Assembly (NCBI GenBank): GCA_030653035.1
Contig: JAUSAB010000048.1
Coordinates: 1 to 64,000, forward strand
From: Desulfocapsaceae bacterium
Lineage (GTDB): Bacteria > Desulfobacterota > Desulfobulbia > Desulfobulbales > Desulfocapsaceae
Length of the DNA stretch: 64,000 nucleotides
Direction of reading: 5' to 3'
Part shown: one piece after another, positions 9,035-17,683 of the stretch
Layout: each line of letters opens with the position of its first letter
How positions within the stretch are numbered: position 1 is the first letter of the stretch
Made by a program: the position numbers and the translations under genes
Notes under the pieces: generated by a model
Seen by the model: only the letters and a program-made list of their open reading frames with translations
Databases searched by the model: none
What the model was told of the DNA's origin: nothing

Positions 9035-10546
9035 ATGATTAAAAAAATTTCCATGTTAGCCCTTGCCGGACTAATCGCCCTGCCTGTAGTTGCTTCTGCA
9101 GGTGTTGGCCCCAAGTCCAGCGATCTGGATCGTAAGATTCAAGATCTGAGTTCACAACTTGACCAGTTAAAAGCACAAATGGCTGCTCAGGCTGAGGCTA
9201 ACGCCGCGACCAAAGCCAAGGTAGGCGATCTGGACAATACCGTTGCCAGCTTCAGTGATCGTGCCACGGATTGGGATCTGGCCGCTCGCGTTAAACTGTA
9301 CGGCGATTATCGCGCCCGTCTGGATTACTACAGTGCTGACACTGTTTTTGGACGCAGTCTCGACAATGACACCTCATGGACCAACCGTTTTCGTCTGAAC
9401 ATGCGAGTAGGCGTCACCGAGAACGTCGAGTTCAAGGGTCGTCTTGCCATGTACAAGGCCTGGGGCATGGAGTCAGCAATGGCCGATGCTTCTAACACTG
9501 CCTTCCCACAGTTTGACGGCAACAGCACCCGTACCCCTTCAGACAATGCCCTGCGTGTTGACCGTGCCTTTGTCAACTTTAATAACATCGGTGGCGCACC
9601 CATCTGGTTCTCCATTGGTCGTCGTCCGACCACCGATGGCAATCCATCAAATATCCGCATGAACTCCACCGAACGCAGTGGCACCCCGCTGATCATGGAT
9701 TATGCCTTTGATGGAATTTCTGCAGGTTATGCCTACAAATGGGGTGGAGATCTCGGTGCCGGTCGCGTTCGGGTCTGTTACGGACGGGGCTTTGAAGATG
9801 GCCTCCAGGTAGATGGCGAAGGCATGGAAGATACAGATTTTATTGGCATGAGCTGGGATATCCTGCAGAAGGGTGATCGCTTCCTTTATGCCCAGTCTTT
9901 TGTGGCTGCCAATGTCTTTAATTACCCCAACTTTCAGGATACTTTCACTGAAACAATGGCCCCCCTTGTATATGGTCCAAGAGATCAGATGGGTAACATC
10001 ATCCTCTCCGGCGCCACCTATATGGATAAAATTGGCCCAGTGAACTTCTTCGTAGCCGGTGGTTGGAGTCGTACCGATCCTAACGCGAACGGTATGCTCA
10101 ATGACTATGCTGGCATGTTCTTGGGCCAGAATGGTTATAATGAAGACAGCGAAAACGGTTACCATGCTCACGGTGGTGTCCGTTATGATATCGATCCAAT
10201 CGGCCTCAAGCTGGGTGCTGAATTAAACTGGGGTTCCGAGAACTGGATCTCCTTCACTCCAGGACATGATGATCTCTATCAGTCCAAGATTGCTACTCGC
10301 GGTACAGTTGCTGAAGTTTATGGCATCTACGACCTGCCCACGGGCAAGGCCATCTCTAAATATGCCAAGACCTTTATGCGTCTCGGCTACCAGCATTACG
10401 AGTATGATTATTCCGGTTCCGGCGATTGGAACCAAAAAGCATACGACCTGGGCAACAGCATTGATCAGGCAAAGATGCTCATGATGGGTATGGATCCCGT
10501 CGAGAGTGCTGATCAGGTTTATGTAACCCTTGAGGCAACATTCTAA
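9035..10546 (+). CDS. outer-membrane porin-like beta-barrel, DUF3373 type
   Basis: 503 residues. A signal peptide (about 1-22, ending VVASA) is followed by a short coiled coil (about 27-75, LDRKIQDLSSQLDQLKAQMA) typical of periplasmic trimer stalks. A long Gly/Tyr/Asp-rich region of alternating strands follows, ending in Phe (VTLEATF), the usual barrel-terminal residue. The pattern matches DUF3373 proteins of Delta- and Epsilonproteobacteria, thought to be porins; substrate unknown. AGGAGG lies 7 bases before the ATG. A strong terminator follows, so it is monocistronic. Clean codon use with many Gly and Asn suggests high expression. Confidence 0.8.
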   Translation: MIKKISMLALAGLIALPVVASAGVGPKSSDLDRKIQDLSSQLDQLKAQMAAQAEANAATKAKVGDLDNTVASFSDRATDWDLAARVKLYGDYRARLDYYSADTVFGRSLDNDTSWTNRFRLNMRVGVTENVEFKGRLAMYKAWGMESAMADASNTAFPQFDGNSTRTPSDNALRVDRAFVNFNNIGGAPIWFSIGRRPTTDGNPSNIRMNSTERSGTPLIMDYAFDGISAGYAYKWGGDLGAGRVRVCYGRGFEDGLQVDGEGMEDTDFIGMSWDILQKGDRFLYAQSFVAANVFNYPNFQDTFTETMAPLVYGPRDQMGNIILSGATYMDKIGPVNFFVAGGWSRTDPNANGMLNDYAGMFLGQNGYNEDSENGYHAHGGVRYDIDPIGLKLGAELNWGSENWISFTPGHDDLYQSKIATRGTVAEVYGIYDLPTGKAISKYAKTFMRLGYQHYEYDYSGSGDWNQKAYDLGNSIDQAKMLMMGMDPVESADQVYVTLEATF

Positions 10547-10582
10547 ATCGTTGTTCAAAAAAACGGATAGATGAGTAAGCTG

Positions 10583-10621
10583 GGAAGGTTCCTTTTTTCT
10601 AAAGGAACCTTCCTTTTTTTA
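10583..10621 (+). terminator. rho-independent terminator of the porin gene
   Basis: GGAAGGTTCCTTT (10583-10595) and AAAGGAACCTTCC (10601-10613) form a perfect 13-bp stem with a 5-base loop, followed by a run of T at 10614-10621. The IS200-type element begins immediately after it. Confidence 0.92.
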
Positions 10622-10639
10622 TTGTCTCACTTTGGGATG

Positions 10640-11236
10640 GTTACCCCCCCCACCTTTAGGGGGCAGCTTCAGCATAGATTTTGTAAAATGTAGGCCATGA
10701 ATGATTATCAACATGGCGCACATACGATTTTTAAGATACACCTGCATTTGGTATGGATCACCAAATATCGTAAGAAGATATTGGAAGGTGATGTAGTCAT
10801 ACGGGTGCGTGATGTGATCCGTGAGATTTGTCGTTCTGAAAATGTTGAGATCATCAAGGGTCATGTTTCTCGAGATCATGTTCATCTGTTTGTATCAATT
10901 CCCCCGCAGGTAAGTATAAGTCGTTTGGTTCAGCGTTAGAAGGGTAAGTCTTCACATAAACTGCTCCATGAGTTTGATCGGTTGCAGAAGTTGTATTGGG
11001 GGCGGCATTTTTGGGCCCGCGGATATTTTTGTTGTAGCAGTGGCGACATAACCGATGAGATGATTAGGGAGTATATTGAAAATCAGCGTCATGATTCATG
11101 ATATAGATGAAAATTTCAAGATAGACGAAGCTGCACCGTAGTAATCTTGAGCCTGCTTTAGCTGGGATCAAACTGGCTTCAGCCTGAAACGCCGACTTTA
11201 GTCGTAACCCGAAGCCACCGCTCTTCAGGCGGTGGA
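10640..11236 (+). mobile_element. IS200/IS605-family insertion sequence (tnpA only)
   Basis: A single-gene element. Near the left end is a C-run/G-run hairpin (CCCCC at 10647-10651 with GGGGG at 10659-10663). Near the right end, CCACCGC (11215-11221) pairs with GCGGTGG (11229-11235) around a 7-base loop. Such subterminal hairpins, rather than terminal inverted repeats, define the IS200/IS605 group moved by HUH Y1 transposases as single strands. No tnpB is present. Exact cleavage sites cannot be fixed from one copy; boundaries are good to a few tens of bases. Confidence 0.8.
10697..11101 (+). pseudogene. tnpA: IS200-type TnpA transposase interrupted by an in-frame TAG
   Basis: The frame opens MNDYQHGAHTIFKIHLHLVW and contains the HUH pair HVHLFVSIPP. 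A TAG at 10937-10939 (codon 81) interrupts it; the same frame then runs on as KGKSSHKLLHEFDRLQKLYW to SGDITDEMIREYIENQ and stops at 11101 (135 codons in all). The catalytic tyrosine (in EYIENQ) lies after the amber codon, so the 80-residue product would lack it. The family usually has a Leu-like residue there (TTG to TAG is one change). Either a dead copy, or amber read-through; the rest of the frame is intact, so the lesion is recent. Confidence 0.85.
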
Positions 11237-11276
11237 TCGTTCACTTTATTCAGATAGCCACCAGATTTCCCACTCC

Positions 11277-12140
11277 ATGCTCACTCCCTCTTCCTTCCTC
11301 GCGCCCTCTACTCCTGACCTCATCCAGGCCACCTTTGACCGCCATCATGGAACGAGTGCCACCCCTTTTGGCTCACTCAACTGCAGTTTCAGTGTTGGTG
11401 ACCAGAGCGAAAAGGTGCAAACCAATCGCCAGATGATGAAACAGTCGCTGAGGATCAACCGCCTGGTTTCGGCCAGACAGGTACATGGGGATCAGATTAT
11501 CAGGATTCAGGAAACTCCTGACCATGATCAGGAGATAGATGGGATTGACGCCTTGATGACCGACAGAAAAGATGTGGGATTGATGATCCAGCATGCCGAC
11601 TGTCAGGCCATTCTTCTCCATGACCCTGTCCAATCGGCAATAGCCGCAGTACATTGTGGTTGGCGGGGCAGTGTTCTCAAAATCATCGAAAAAACAGTGG
11701 AGATGATGAACGCCAGCTATCAGTCCCGCCCTGAAGACATCATGGCCAGCATCAGTCCCTCATTGGGTCCCTGCTGCGCTGAATTTATCAACCATCGCCA
11801 GGAACTTCCTGTCTCCTTCCAGCCTTTTCAGCAGCGCCACAACTATTTTGATTTCTGGAAAATATCCCGCTCACAACTCATGAAGGCCGGCCTGCAACCA
11901 GAAAAAATTAGGATCGCTGCGATCTGTACTTGTTGTAGCCCAGATTTTTTTTCCTACCGACGAGCTCGGCGTAAAGGCGATGGAATCACAGGAAGAAATT
12001 GTAGCATCATTGCCTTACGTGATAAAGCAAGAATTGCAGGAGTAGCTGGCGCCATTCCCGTCACACCTTCAATTGAATCACACCTACTCGATTCCGTCCA
12101 CTCTGTTTTGCCTGATACAAAGCAGCGTCCGCAGCATTAA
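11277..12140 (+). CDS. pgeF: YfiH/PgeF-type peptidoglycan-editing factor (Cu-oxidase_4 family)
   Basis: From the ATG at 11277 the product is 287 residues; a longer frame starts at 11232 inside the IS right-end hairpin and is unlikely. Metal-site motifs of the family are all present: ARQVHGDQI, MIQHADCQAI, VHCGWRGS and CTCCSPDFFSYRR. Homologues were called multicopper polyphenol oxidases but E. coli YfiH removes misincorporated amino acids from peptidoglycan stems. After the usual end of the fold (ITGRNCSIIAL), about 38 extra residues continue and overlap the 3' end of the convergent HDOD-GGDEF gene by 80 bases. No clear ribosome-binding site is seen. Confidence 0.85.
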   Translation: MLTPSSFLAPSTPDLIQATFDRHHGTSATPFGSLNCSFSVGDQSEKVQTNRQMMKQSLRINRLVSARQVHGDQIIRIQETPDHDQEIDGIDALMTDRKDVGLMIQHADCQAILLHDPVQSAIAAVHCGWRGSVLKIIEKTVEMMNASYQSRPEDIMASISPSLGPCCAEFINHRQELPVSFQPFQQRHNYFDFWKISRSQLMKAGLQPEKIRIAAICTCCSPDFFSYRRARRKGDGITGRNCSIIALRDKARIAGVAGAIPVTPSIESHLLDSVHSVLPDTKQRPQH

Positions 12141-13560
12141 TCAGTTGCGATTTGCTAACCGCCATCATGGCCGGTTCAAAAGAGGTCAGTCCCAAACTGA
12201 TGGTGATCCTGATCGCGATACCAGCAATAACCGTTTCCATTTCTTCCACCCGTCTCCGTAATCGTTCCGCAAAGACCTTGCAACCAGCCAGATCAGTCAT
12301 AGGAAGGATCACCGCGAATTCTTCCCCGCCATAACGAACGATCAGATCCGACGTACGCATGATTGTTATCACCAGTGTTGCCAGGTTGCGCAAGACATCA
12401 TCGCCGGCGGGATGCCCGTAGGTATCATTGACATCTTTAAAGAGATCAATATCAAACACGATAAGAGACAGGGCCAGATGGTAGCGTGTAGCCCTGTCTA
12501 TCTCTCTATCCATCAACTCCTGGAAATAACGATAATTATACAGACCGGTCAGGCCGTCACGAAAAGCCAGATCTCTCAGTTTGGCATTAGCCAACAGCAA
12601 CTCGGCCGCCAGTTCTTCCGCCTTCTGCCTGGCCTGTTTCGCCTGCATAACCACTTGTTCATAAGACAGATTGATACGGCGCAGCTCTTCATTTGCATCC
12701 TGAAGCAGAAGTGAAAATGGTTTCATCTCACCGGGGTCAATATCGAAAAAAGCAAGGAGCTCGACACTCTTTTGCGCCACAGCATCAACCAGCGCATCAA
12801 TAGCCTCTTCATTGACCTGGAAGCGGGGACAGATGGCCGCCTTGAGCCTCTGCACCTTTTCTACACTCCGTGAACCATAATAGATCGAGGCGAGCATGGT
12901 GGACCAGTGCAGAATATCAACCGGCATCCTGATTGCTTCAGGGCAGTCACTCGCATGATGATACCGGATCATCGTCGAGATGGTCTCCGGTAACCCCCAT
13001 CCTGCAAGTAGCTCCGCCCCGATTTCTTGATGGTCAACTCCAAAGAGCTTACGCTCACTCCCAAAGACCGAGGCCTCGGTTGCCATCTTTTCGTCTAATA
13101 TCTGCCGATACTCGCTTGGCCGACACAGATGCAAAACCAACACCCCGATATCCTGGAGCAAGGCCGAAACAAAGAGATCATCGTTTTTGTAGTGGAGTAA
13201 AGAGGCCAACAGTTCGGCGCCTACTGCACAGGTAACCGCTCTTTTCCAGAAGTATATAAAATCAAAGCCCTCCTGCTTATTGCCATTCAATTCCGTGGCA
13301 ATCACAAAAGAGAGGGCAATGTTCTTTGTGATATTCATGCCAAGAACTGACAGGGCCTTCTCTATCGTATTGACCTTATTGGGCATACTGTAGAAAGAAG
13401 AATTAGCAACCTGCAGTATCTTGACAGTCAAGGCCGGGTCAACCGAAATAATCTGGGCCAATTCACCAAAAGAGGCGTCACCCTTCTTAACCGCCTCAAG
13501 AATACGCAAGGCAATAGCCGGAGGAGACGGCAGTTTGATATCTTTTATGGTCTCATGCAT
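12061..13560 (-). CDS. HDOD-GGDEF signalling protein, probable diguanylate cyclase
   Basis: 499 residues. An N-terminal HDOD domain (about 5-205, LPSPPAIALRILEAVKKGD ... VANSSFYSMPNKVNTIEKAL) is joined by a helical linker (about 285-325) to a C-terminal GGDEF domain (about 325-495). The active site reads GGEEF and a product-inhibition I-site RTSD sits five residues before it, so an active, feedback-controlled c-di-GMP synthase is predicted. HDOD replaces the catalytic HD residues and probably serves as a sensor. Monocistronic by position: aconitase lies upstream on the same strand with 32 bases between. Its 3' end overlaps the convergent pgeF frame. Confidence 0.9.
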   Translation of the reverse strand: MHETIKDIKLPSPPAIALRILEAVKKGDASFGELAQIISVDPALTVKILQVANSSFYSMPNKVNTIEKALSVLGMNITKNIALSFVIATELNGNKQEGFDFIYFWKRAVTCAVGAELLASLLHYKNDDLFVSALLQDIGVLVLHLCRPSEYRQILDEKMATEASVFGSERKLFGVDHQEIGAELLAGWGLPETISTMIRYHHASDCPEAIRMPVDILHWSTMLASIYYGSRSVEKVQRLKAAICPRFQVNEEAIDALVDAVAQKSVELLAFFDIDPGEMKPFSLLLQDANEELRRINLSYEQVVMQAKQARQKAEELAAELLLANAKLRDLAFRDGLTGLYNYRYFQELMDREIDRATRYHLALSLIVFDIDLFKDVNDTYGHPAGDDVLRNLATLVITIMRTSDLIVRYGGEEFAVILPMTDLAGCKVFAERLRRRVEEMETVIAGIAIRITISLGLTSFEPAMMAVSKSQLINAADAALYQAKQSGRNRVGVIQLKV

Positions 13561-13592
13561 CCATTGCTCCAGACAATCATATCAAGTGCTTA

Positions 13593-15869
13593 TTATCCCC
13601 GAAGGAAATTCAAGGCCGAACCAGCCTTAAACCAGGCGATCTGCTCAGCATTCAGGGAATGAGTCAGAGCCAGTGCCGAATCTGATCCATCGACGTGATG
13701 GAAGACAACCGTCACTGTGGAGCCGGGAGCAAGTTCAGTCAAACCAAGAATGTCCACCCGATCAGTCTCCTGAATCAAATCATAGTCAGCACCAGTGACA
13801 AAAGTCAAAGGCAGAACCCCCTGTTTTTTTAGATTGGTTTCATGGATACGGGCAAAAGAGCGGGTAATCACCACGCGCCCCCCCATATGACGAGGACTCA
13901 TGGCCGCATGTTCCCTGGAAGAGCCCTCTCCATAATTGGCATCGCCTACCACCAGCCAGTTTTCGCCAGCCGCGGTATAGGCCCGGGCGACCTCATTATA
14001 TGGCTGCCGCTCACCTGTCAACTGATTCAGACCCATCCCGGTCTCACCGGTAAAGGCATTGGTGGCCCCACTGAACATATTGCCGGAGATGTTATCCAGG
14101 TGACCACGAAAACGCAACCAGGGACCGGCCGGCGAGATATGATCGGTGGTGCACTTGCCTTTGGCCTTCATCAACAACCGCAAGCCAGCGAAATCATGCC
14201 CATCCCAGGGAGTAAAGGGAGAGAGCAGGGCCAGACGTTGCGAATCCGGCGCCACCTGCACAAGGACCGCAATTCGTTCCGCAATAGGCCCAATGGGCGC
14301 CAGAAATCCGGATTCATCACGGACAAGACCTTGCTGCGGCACTTCCGGCAACTTGCCGGGAGGGGTCAGCACAAAAGAAGAACCATCCGCCGCCTGCAAT
14401 TGCTCGCGATAAGGATTCACGTTAAAGGTACCGAACATGGCATAGGCCAGACAGGTCTCAGGACTGGCAATAAAGCCGCAGGTGCCGACATTGCCGTCAT
14501 TACGTTTGGGGAAATTCCGGTTGTACGACGTCACAATGGAATTCTTGAACCCCGGTTCAATCCCTGTTCTGGTCCATTGACCGATGCAGGGACCGCAGGC
14601 ATTGGCCAGCACCGTAACCCCAATAGTCTCAAGCTTGGCAAGCTGACCATCCCGAGCAAGAGTAGCACGAACCTGTTCGGAACCTGGAGACAGCAGCAAA
14701 GGAATCTTCAATTTCAGTCCCTTAGACGCGATCTGTTCTGCCATGGCAGCAATACGGCCCATATCTTCATACGAGGAATTGGTGCAGGAACCAACCAAAG
14801 CATACGTCACATTTGCCGGATACCCACCCTTGTCAACATGCTCTTTCATCGCTGAGACCGGGGCGGCAAGATCCGGGGAATGAGGGCCGACCAGATGAGG
14901 TTCAAGACTGGACAGATCAATCTCAATGATCTGATCATAATATTTCTCAGGATTGGCCAGGACTTCCCGGTCAGCCTGCAACAGATGCTGGTATTTACCG
15001 GCAAGGGCTGCCGCCTCTCCGCGACCACAGGCCTGAAGATAGGCTGCCATATGCTCGTCATAGGGAAAGACAGAGGTGGTGGCGCCCAATTCCGCACCCA
15101 TATTGCAGATCGTGGCCTTACCGGTGCAGGAAATGGTGGCGGCGCCTGGACCAAAATATTCAAAAACCCGATTGGTGCCGCCGGCACAGCTGAGCATTCC
15201 CAGAAGTTTCAGGATCACATCCTTGGGTGCGGCCCACCCCTGCAACTGACCGGTAAGACGGACACCCACAAAACGCGGATGCAGCACCTCCCAAGGCATA
15301 CCAACCATGACATCCACGGCGTCCGCCCCGCCCACCCCTGAGGCAAAGGCCCCGATCCCGCCGGCATTCGGGGTGTGGGAGTCGGTGCCCAGCATCATCA
15401 GGCCAGGGAATCCATACTGTTCAAGCACCACCTGATGGATAATTCCGGCACCAGGCAACCAGCAACCAAACCCATAACGCTGGGAGGCGGAGGCAAGGAA
15501 ATCATACACTTCACGATTTTCCGTGCGCGCTAACTGCAGGTCCGTTTCAGCCCCATGCTCAGCGCGGATCAGATGATCACAGTGAACAGTAACCGGAACG
15601 GCAGCCTCATCCTTGCCTGCAAGCATAAACTGCAAGATGGCCATCTGGGCTGTTGCGTCCTGCAGGGCAATCCGATCAGGGCAGGTCTTGACATAGGAAA
15701 CACCAGCCTCAAGATCGGCCTCCATAGCATTATCAAGATGGCCATAGAGGATCTTCTCACCATAGGTCAAAGGACGGCCCAGCCGTTTTTTGACCAAGGC
15801 AATATTGGTGTCCATTTTCTGATACACCGCTTCGATGAATTGGGGGGTAGAATCAACCAAACTACTCAT
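13593..15869 (-). CDS. acn: aconitate hydratase, mitochondrial-type
   Basis: 758 residues. The [4Fe-4S] ligands are visible in VGSCTNSSYEDMGR and in LANACGPCIGQW (Cys-x-x-Cys). Substrate loops GTDSHTPNAGG, YGEGSSREHAAMSPRHMGG and VVITRSFARIHETNLKKQG follow. Length and sequence style are those of the mitochondrial-like aconitase class rather than E. coli AcnA (about 890) or AcnB (about 865). It isomerises citrate and isocitrate in the TCA cycle. No citrate synthase or isocitrate dehydrogenase is adjacent. Confidence 0.93.
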   Translation of the reverse strand: MSSLVDSTPQFIEAVYQKMDTNIALVKKRLGRPLTYGEKILYGHLDNAMEADLEAGVSYVKTCPDRIALQDATAQMAILQFMLAGKDEAAVPVTVHCDHLIRAEHGAETDLQLARTENREVYDFLASASQRYGFGCWLPGAGIIHQVVLEQYGFPGLMMLGTDSHTPNAGGIGAFASGVGGADAVDVMVGMPWEVLHPRFVGVRLTGQLQGWAAPKDVILKLLGMLSCAGGTNRVFEYFGPGAATISCTGKATICNMGAELGATTSVFPYDEHMAAYLQACGRGEAAALAGKYQHLLQADREVLANPEKYYDQIIEIDLSSLEPHLVGPHSPDLAAPVSAMKEHVDKGGYPANVTYALVGSCTNSSYEDMGRIAAMAEQIASKGLKLKIPLLLSPGSEQVRATLARDGQLAKLETIGVTVLANACGPCIGQWTRTGIEPGFKNSIVTSYNRNFPKRNDGNVGTCGFIASPETCLAYAMFGTFNVNPYREQLQAADGSSFVLTPPGKLPEVPQQGLVRDESGFLAPIGPIAERIAVLVQVAPDSQRLALLSPFTPWDGHDFAGLRLLMKAKGKCTTDHISPAGPWLRFRGHLDNISGNMFSGATNAFTGETGMGLNQLTGERQPYNEVARAYTAAGENWLVVGDANYGEGSSREHAAMSPRHMGGRVVITRSFARIHETNLKKQGVLPLTFVTGADYDLIQETDRVDILGLTELAPGSTVTVVFHHVDGSDSALALTHSLNAEQIAWFKAGSALNFLRG

Positions 15870-15920
15870 AATGCCTCCAACAAGGTTCCAAACCTGATAA
15901 TGTATAGAACAATTAAAGAA

Positions 15921-16256
15921 TCAAGATCGAATAAGCTCTTCGTCCAGCATTTTATCCGCCAGATCAAGGATAAATTGACGCTGCGCAGGGGTTGCATGGG
16001 CAATACACTCACAATGCAGATTCGCATGACTGCGTACCAGCATCTCAAAACGGACCGCATATTTTTCCACCTCAACCCCGCAATAATAAGGCCCGCATTT
16101 TTCAACGTGCGCCTGTTGAGACTCGGAGAGCATCTCAGGCGGCAGGACAATCCAATACAGGCCGATCATCGGCCCTCGACGCAAGGTGCGTTTGAGATAC
16201 GAATCTATATTGTCCCGCTCCATGGGGGACAGATCATCAATGACATATTGGCGCAT
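15921..16256 (-). CDS. conserved-looking 111-residue protein, unknown function
   Basis: Opens MRQYVIDDLSPMERDNIDSY and continues with GLYWIVLPPEMLS and VEKCGPYYCGVEVEKYAVRF; three or four Cys and several His/Glu are spread through it, without a recognisable CxxC metal pair. The C-terminus is helical (QRQFILDLADKMLDEELIR). It looks soluble and cytoplasmic. It lies 51 bases upstream of aconitase on the same strand and may be its operon partner. I do not recognise a named family with certainty. Confidence 0.7.
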   Translation of the reverse strand: MRQYVIDDLSPMERDNIDSYLKRTLRRGPMIGLYWIVLPPEMLSESQQAHVEKCGPYYCGVEVEKYAVRFEMLVRSHANLHCECIAHATPAQRQFILDLADKMLDEELIRS

Positions 16257-16260
16257 TTTT

Positions 16261-16358
16261 TAGATAGATAGGCTGAAGGTTAAATGCTGAAGGCTGAAGG
16301 TTTCTTGAAGACTCAAAGACCACCCTTCGGTCTTCAGCCTTTTACCTTCAGCCTCTTT
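16261..16358. repeat. palindromic repeat copy 2 (GGCTGAAGG family)
   Basis: Left half: AGGCTGAAGG, then GCTGAAGGCTGAAGG. Right half: CCTTCGGTCTTCAGCC, then CCTTCAGCC. The halves are imperfect reverse complements around a 30-base centre. It ends 2-3 bases from the TAG stop of the PIN-PhoH gene (16361-16363). It shares the 17-mer GGCTGAAGACCGAAGGG (minus strand) with copy 3 near 26.03 kb. Confidence 0.85.
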
Positions 16359-16360
16359 TA

Positions 16361-17683
16361 CTACAACAGCTGAGCGGCAATGGCTGACAGCGGACTTCTT
16401 TCGCTCTTGCTCAAGGTCACATGACCATAAAGAGACTGCCCTCTCAATTTTTCCACGGCATAGGAAAGACCGTTCGAAGAAGAATCAAGATAGGGATTGT
16501 CAATCTGTTGCGGATCACCGGTGAGCACCATTTTCGTGCCTTCACCAGCCCGGGAGATAATAGTTTTCACCTCATGCGGGGTCAGATTCTGGGCCTCATC
16601 GACGATAACAAACTGTTTAGGGATGGAACGCCCGCGGATATAGGTCAGGGCCTCAAGCTCCACCATTTGTTCCTTCAGCAGCATGTTCACCTTCTGCTGT
16701 ACCGTGCCTTCCTCATTGCGATGATCCTTTTGCATCAGATAGACAAGATTGTCGAAGATCGGCTGCATCCACAGCGACAGCTTTTCATCTTTGGTTCCCG
16801 GCAGATAGCCGATATCCTTGCCCATAGGGATAATGGGCCGTGAGACCAGCAGTTTCTCATACCCTTGCTGATGGAGGACACATTCCAGACCGGCGGCCAA
16901 GGCCAGTAAGGTCTTGCCGGTGCCGGCCTGACCGATAAGCGTGACCAGACTGATCTTGGGATCCATGAGCAACTCAAGGGCCATCCGTTGCTCTTTGGAA
17001 CGCGAGTGAACGTTCCAGGCGCTCTCAAAACTGGCATTGAGATGGATCAGGCTGTTTGGCCCCACCGCCCGCCCCATTCCTGAGTGTTTGGGGTTAGCGG
17101 CATCCTGCAACAGGACAAACTCGTTGAGCAGAAAATCAAACCCTTCTGTCTCCAGACTCTTCCCTTCATGAAAACGATCCACCATCTCAGTTGCAACCTG
17201 GATCTCTCGCCAGCCCGTGTAAAGTTCATCAAAATTACACTTCTGCTTCTCAAAATCCATCACATCAATGCCGAGGGCATCGGCCTTCAGCCGGGCATTG
17301 ATATCCTTAGAGACAAAAATAACCTTTTTCCCTTCCAGGTGCAGGGCATTGGCCACAGCCAGAATCCGGTTATCGGGCACAGACATATCAATACAGATCC
17401 CCGGCATTTCCTTGTGCTCGACAATAATCTGCAGAATGCCACTGTTTTTCATGGTCACCCCATCCTTCAGCGAGCCCTGAGACCGAAGCTGATCAATCTG
17501 CCTGATGACATGGCGGGCGCTGCGCCCCAATTCATCGTTATGGCGCTTGAAATTGTCCAGTTCCTCGATAACCGTCATCGGCAGGATCACATAATTATCA
17601 TCAAAAGAGGTGAGGGATTCGGCGTTGTGAAGCAGCACATTGGTATCAAGAACAAAATATTTGCGGACGCCCATTGCATTCAT
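16361..17683 (-). CDS. PIN-domain/PhoH-like ATPase fusion (PhoH2 type)
   Basis: 440 residues. The N-terminal PIN RNase domain (about 6-145) keeps acidic sites in YFVLDTNVLLHN, VIEELDNFKR and SVPDNRILAVA. The C-terminal PhoH helicase/ATPase domain (about 225-440) has Walker A GQAGTGKTLLALAAG, Walker B FVIVDEAQNLTPHEVK and LTGDPQQIDNPYLD. PhoH2 proteins are RNA-unwinding ribonucleases. The ATG overlaps the stop of the M24 peptidase gene upstream by four bases, so translation is coupled. An alternative start at codon 4 (MGVRKYF) is possible. Confidence 0.92.
   Translation of the reverse strand: MNAMGVRKYFVLDTNVLLHNAESLTSFDDNYVILPMTVIEELDNFKRHNDELGRSARHVIRQIDQLRSQGSLKDGVTMKNSGILQIIVEHKEMPGICIDMSVPDNRILAVANALHLEGKKVIFVSKDINARLKADALGIDVMDFEKQKCNFDELYTGWREIQVATEMVDRFHEGKSLETEGFDFLLNEFVLLQDAANPKHSGMGRAVGPNSLIHLNASFESAWNVHSRSKEQRMALELLMDPKISLVTLIGQAGTGKTLLALAAGLECVLHQQGYEKLLVSRPIIPMGKDIGYLPGTKDEKLSLWMQPIFDNLVYLMQKDHRNEEGTVQQKVNMLLKEQMVELEALTYIRGRSIPKQFVIVDEAQNLTPHEVKTIISRAGEGTKMVLTGDPQQIDNPYLDSSSNGLSYAVEKLRGQSLYGHVTLSKSERSPLSAIAAQLL

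Noticed and set aside
11232-11276. Earlier start of pgeF
   Set aside because: The start codon falls inside the right-end hairpin of the IS200 element, so only the ATG at 11277 belongs to the gene.
13842-14855. 337-codon open frame antisense to aconitase
   Set aside because: Shadow of a GC-biased gene; no domain or start site.
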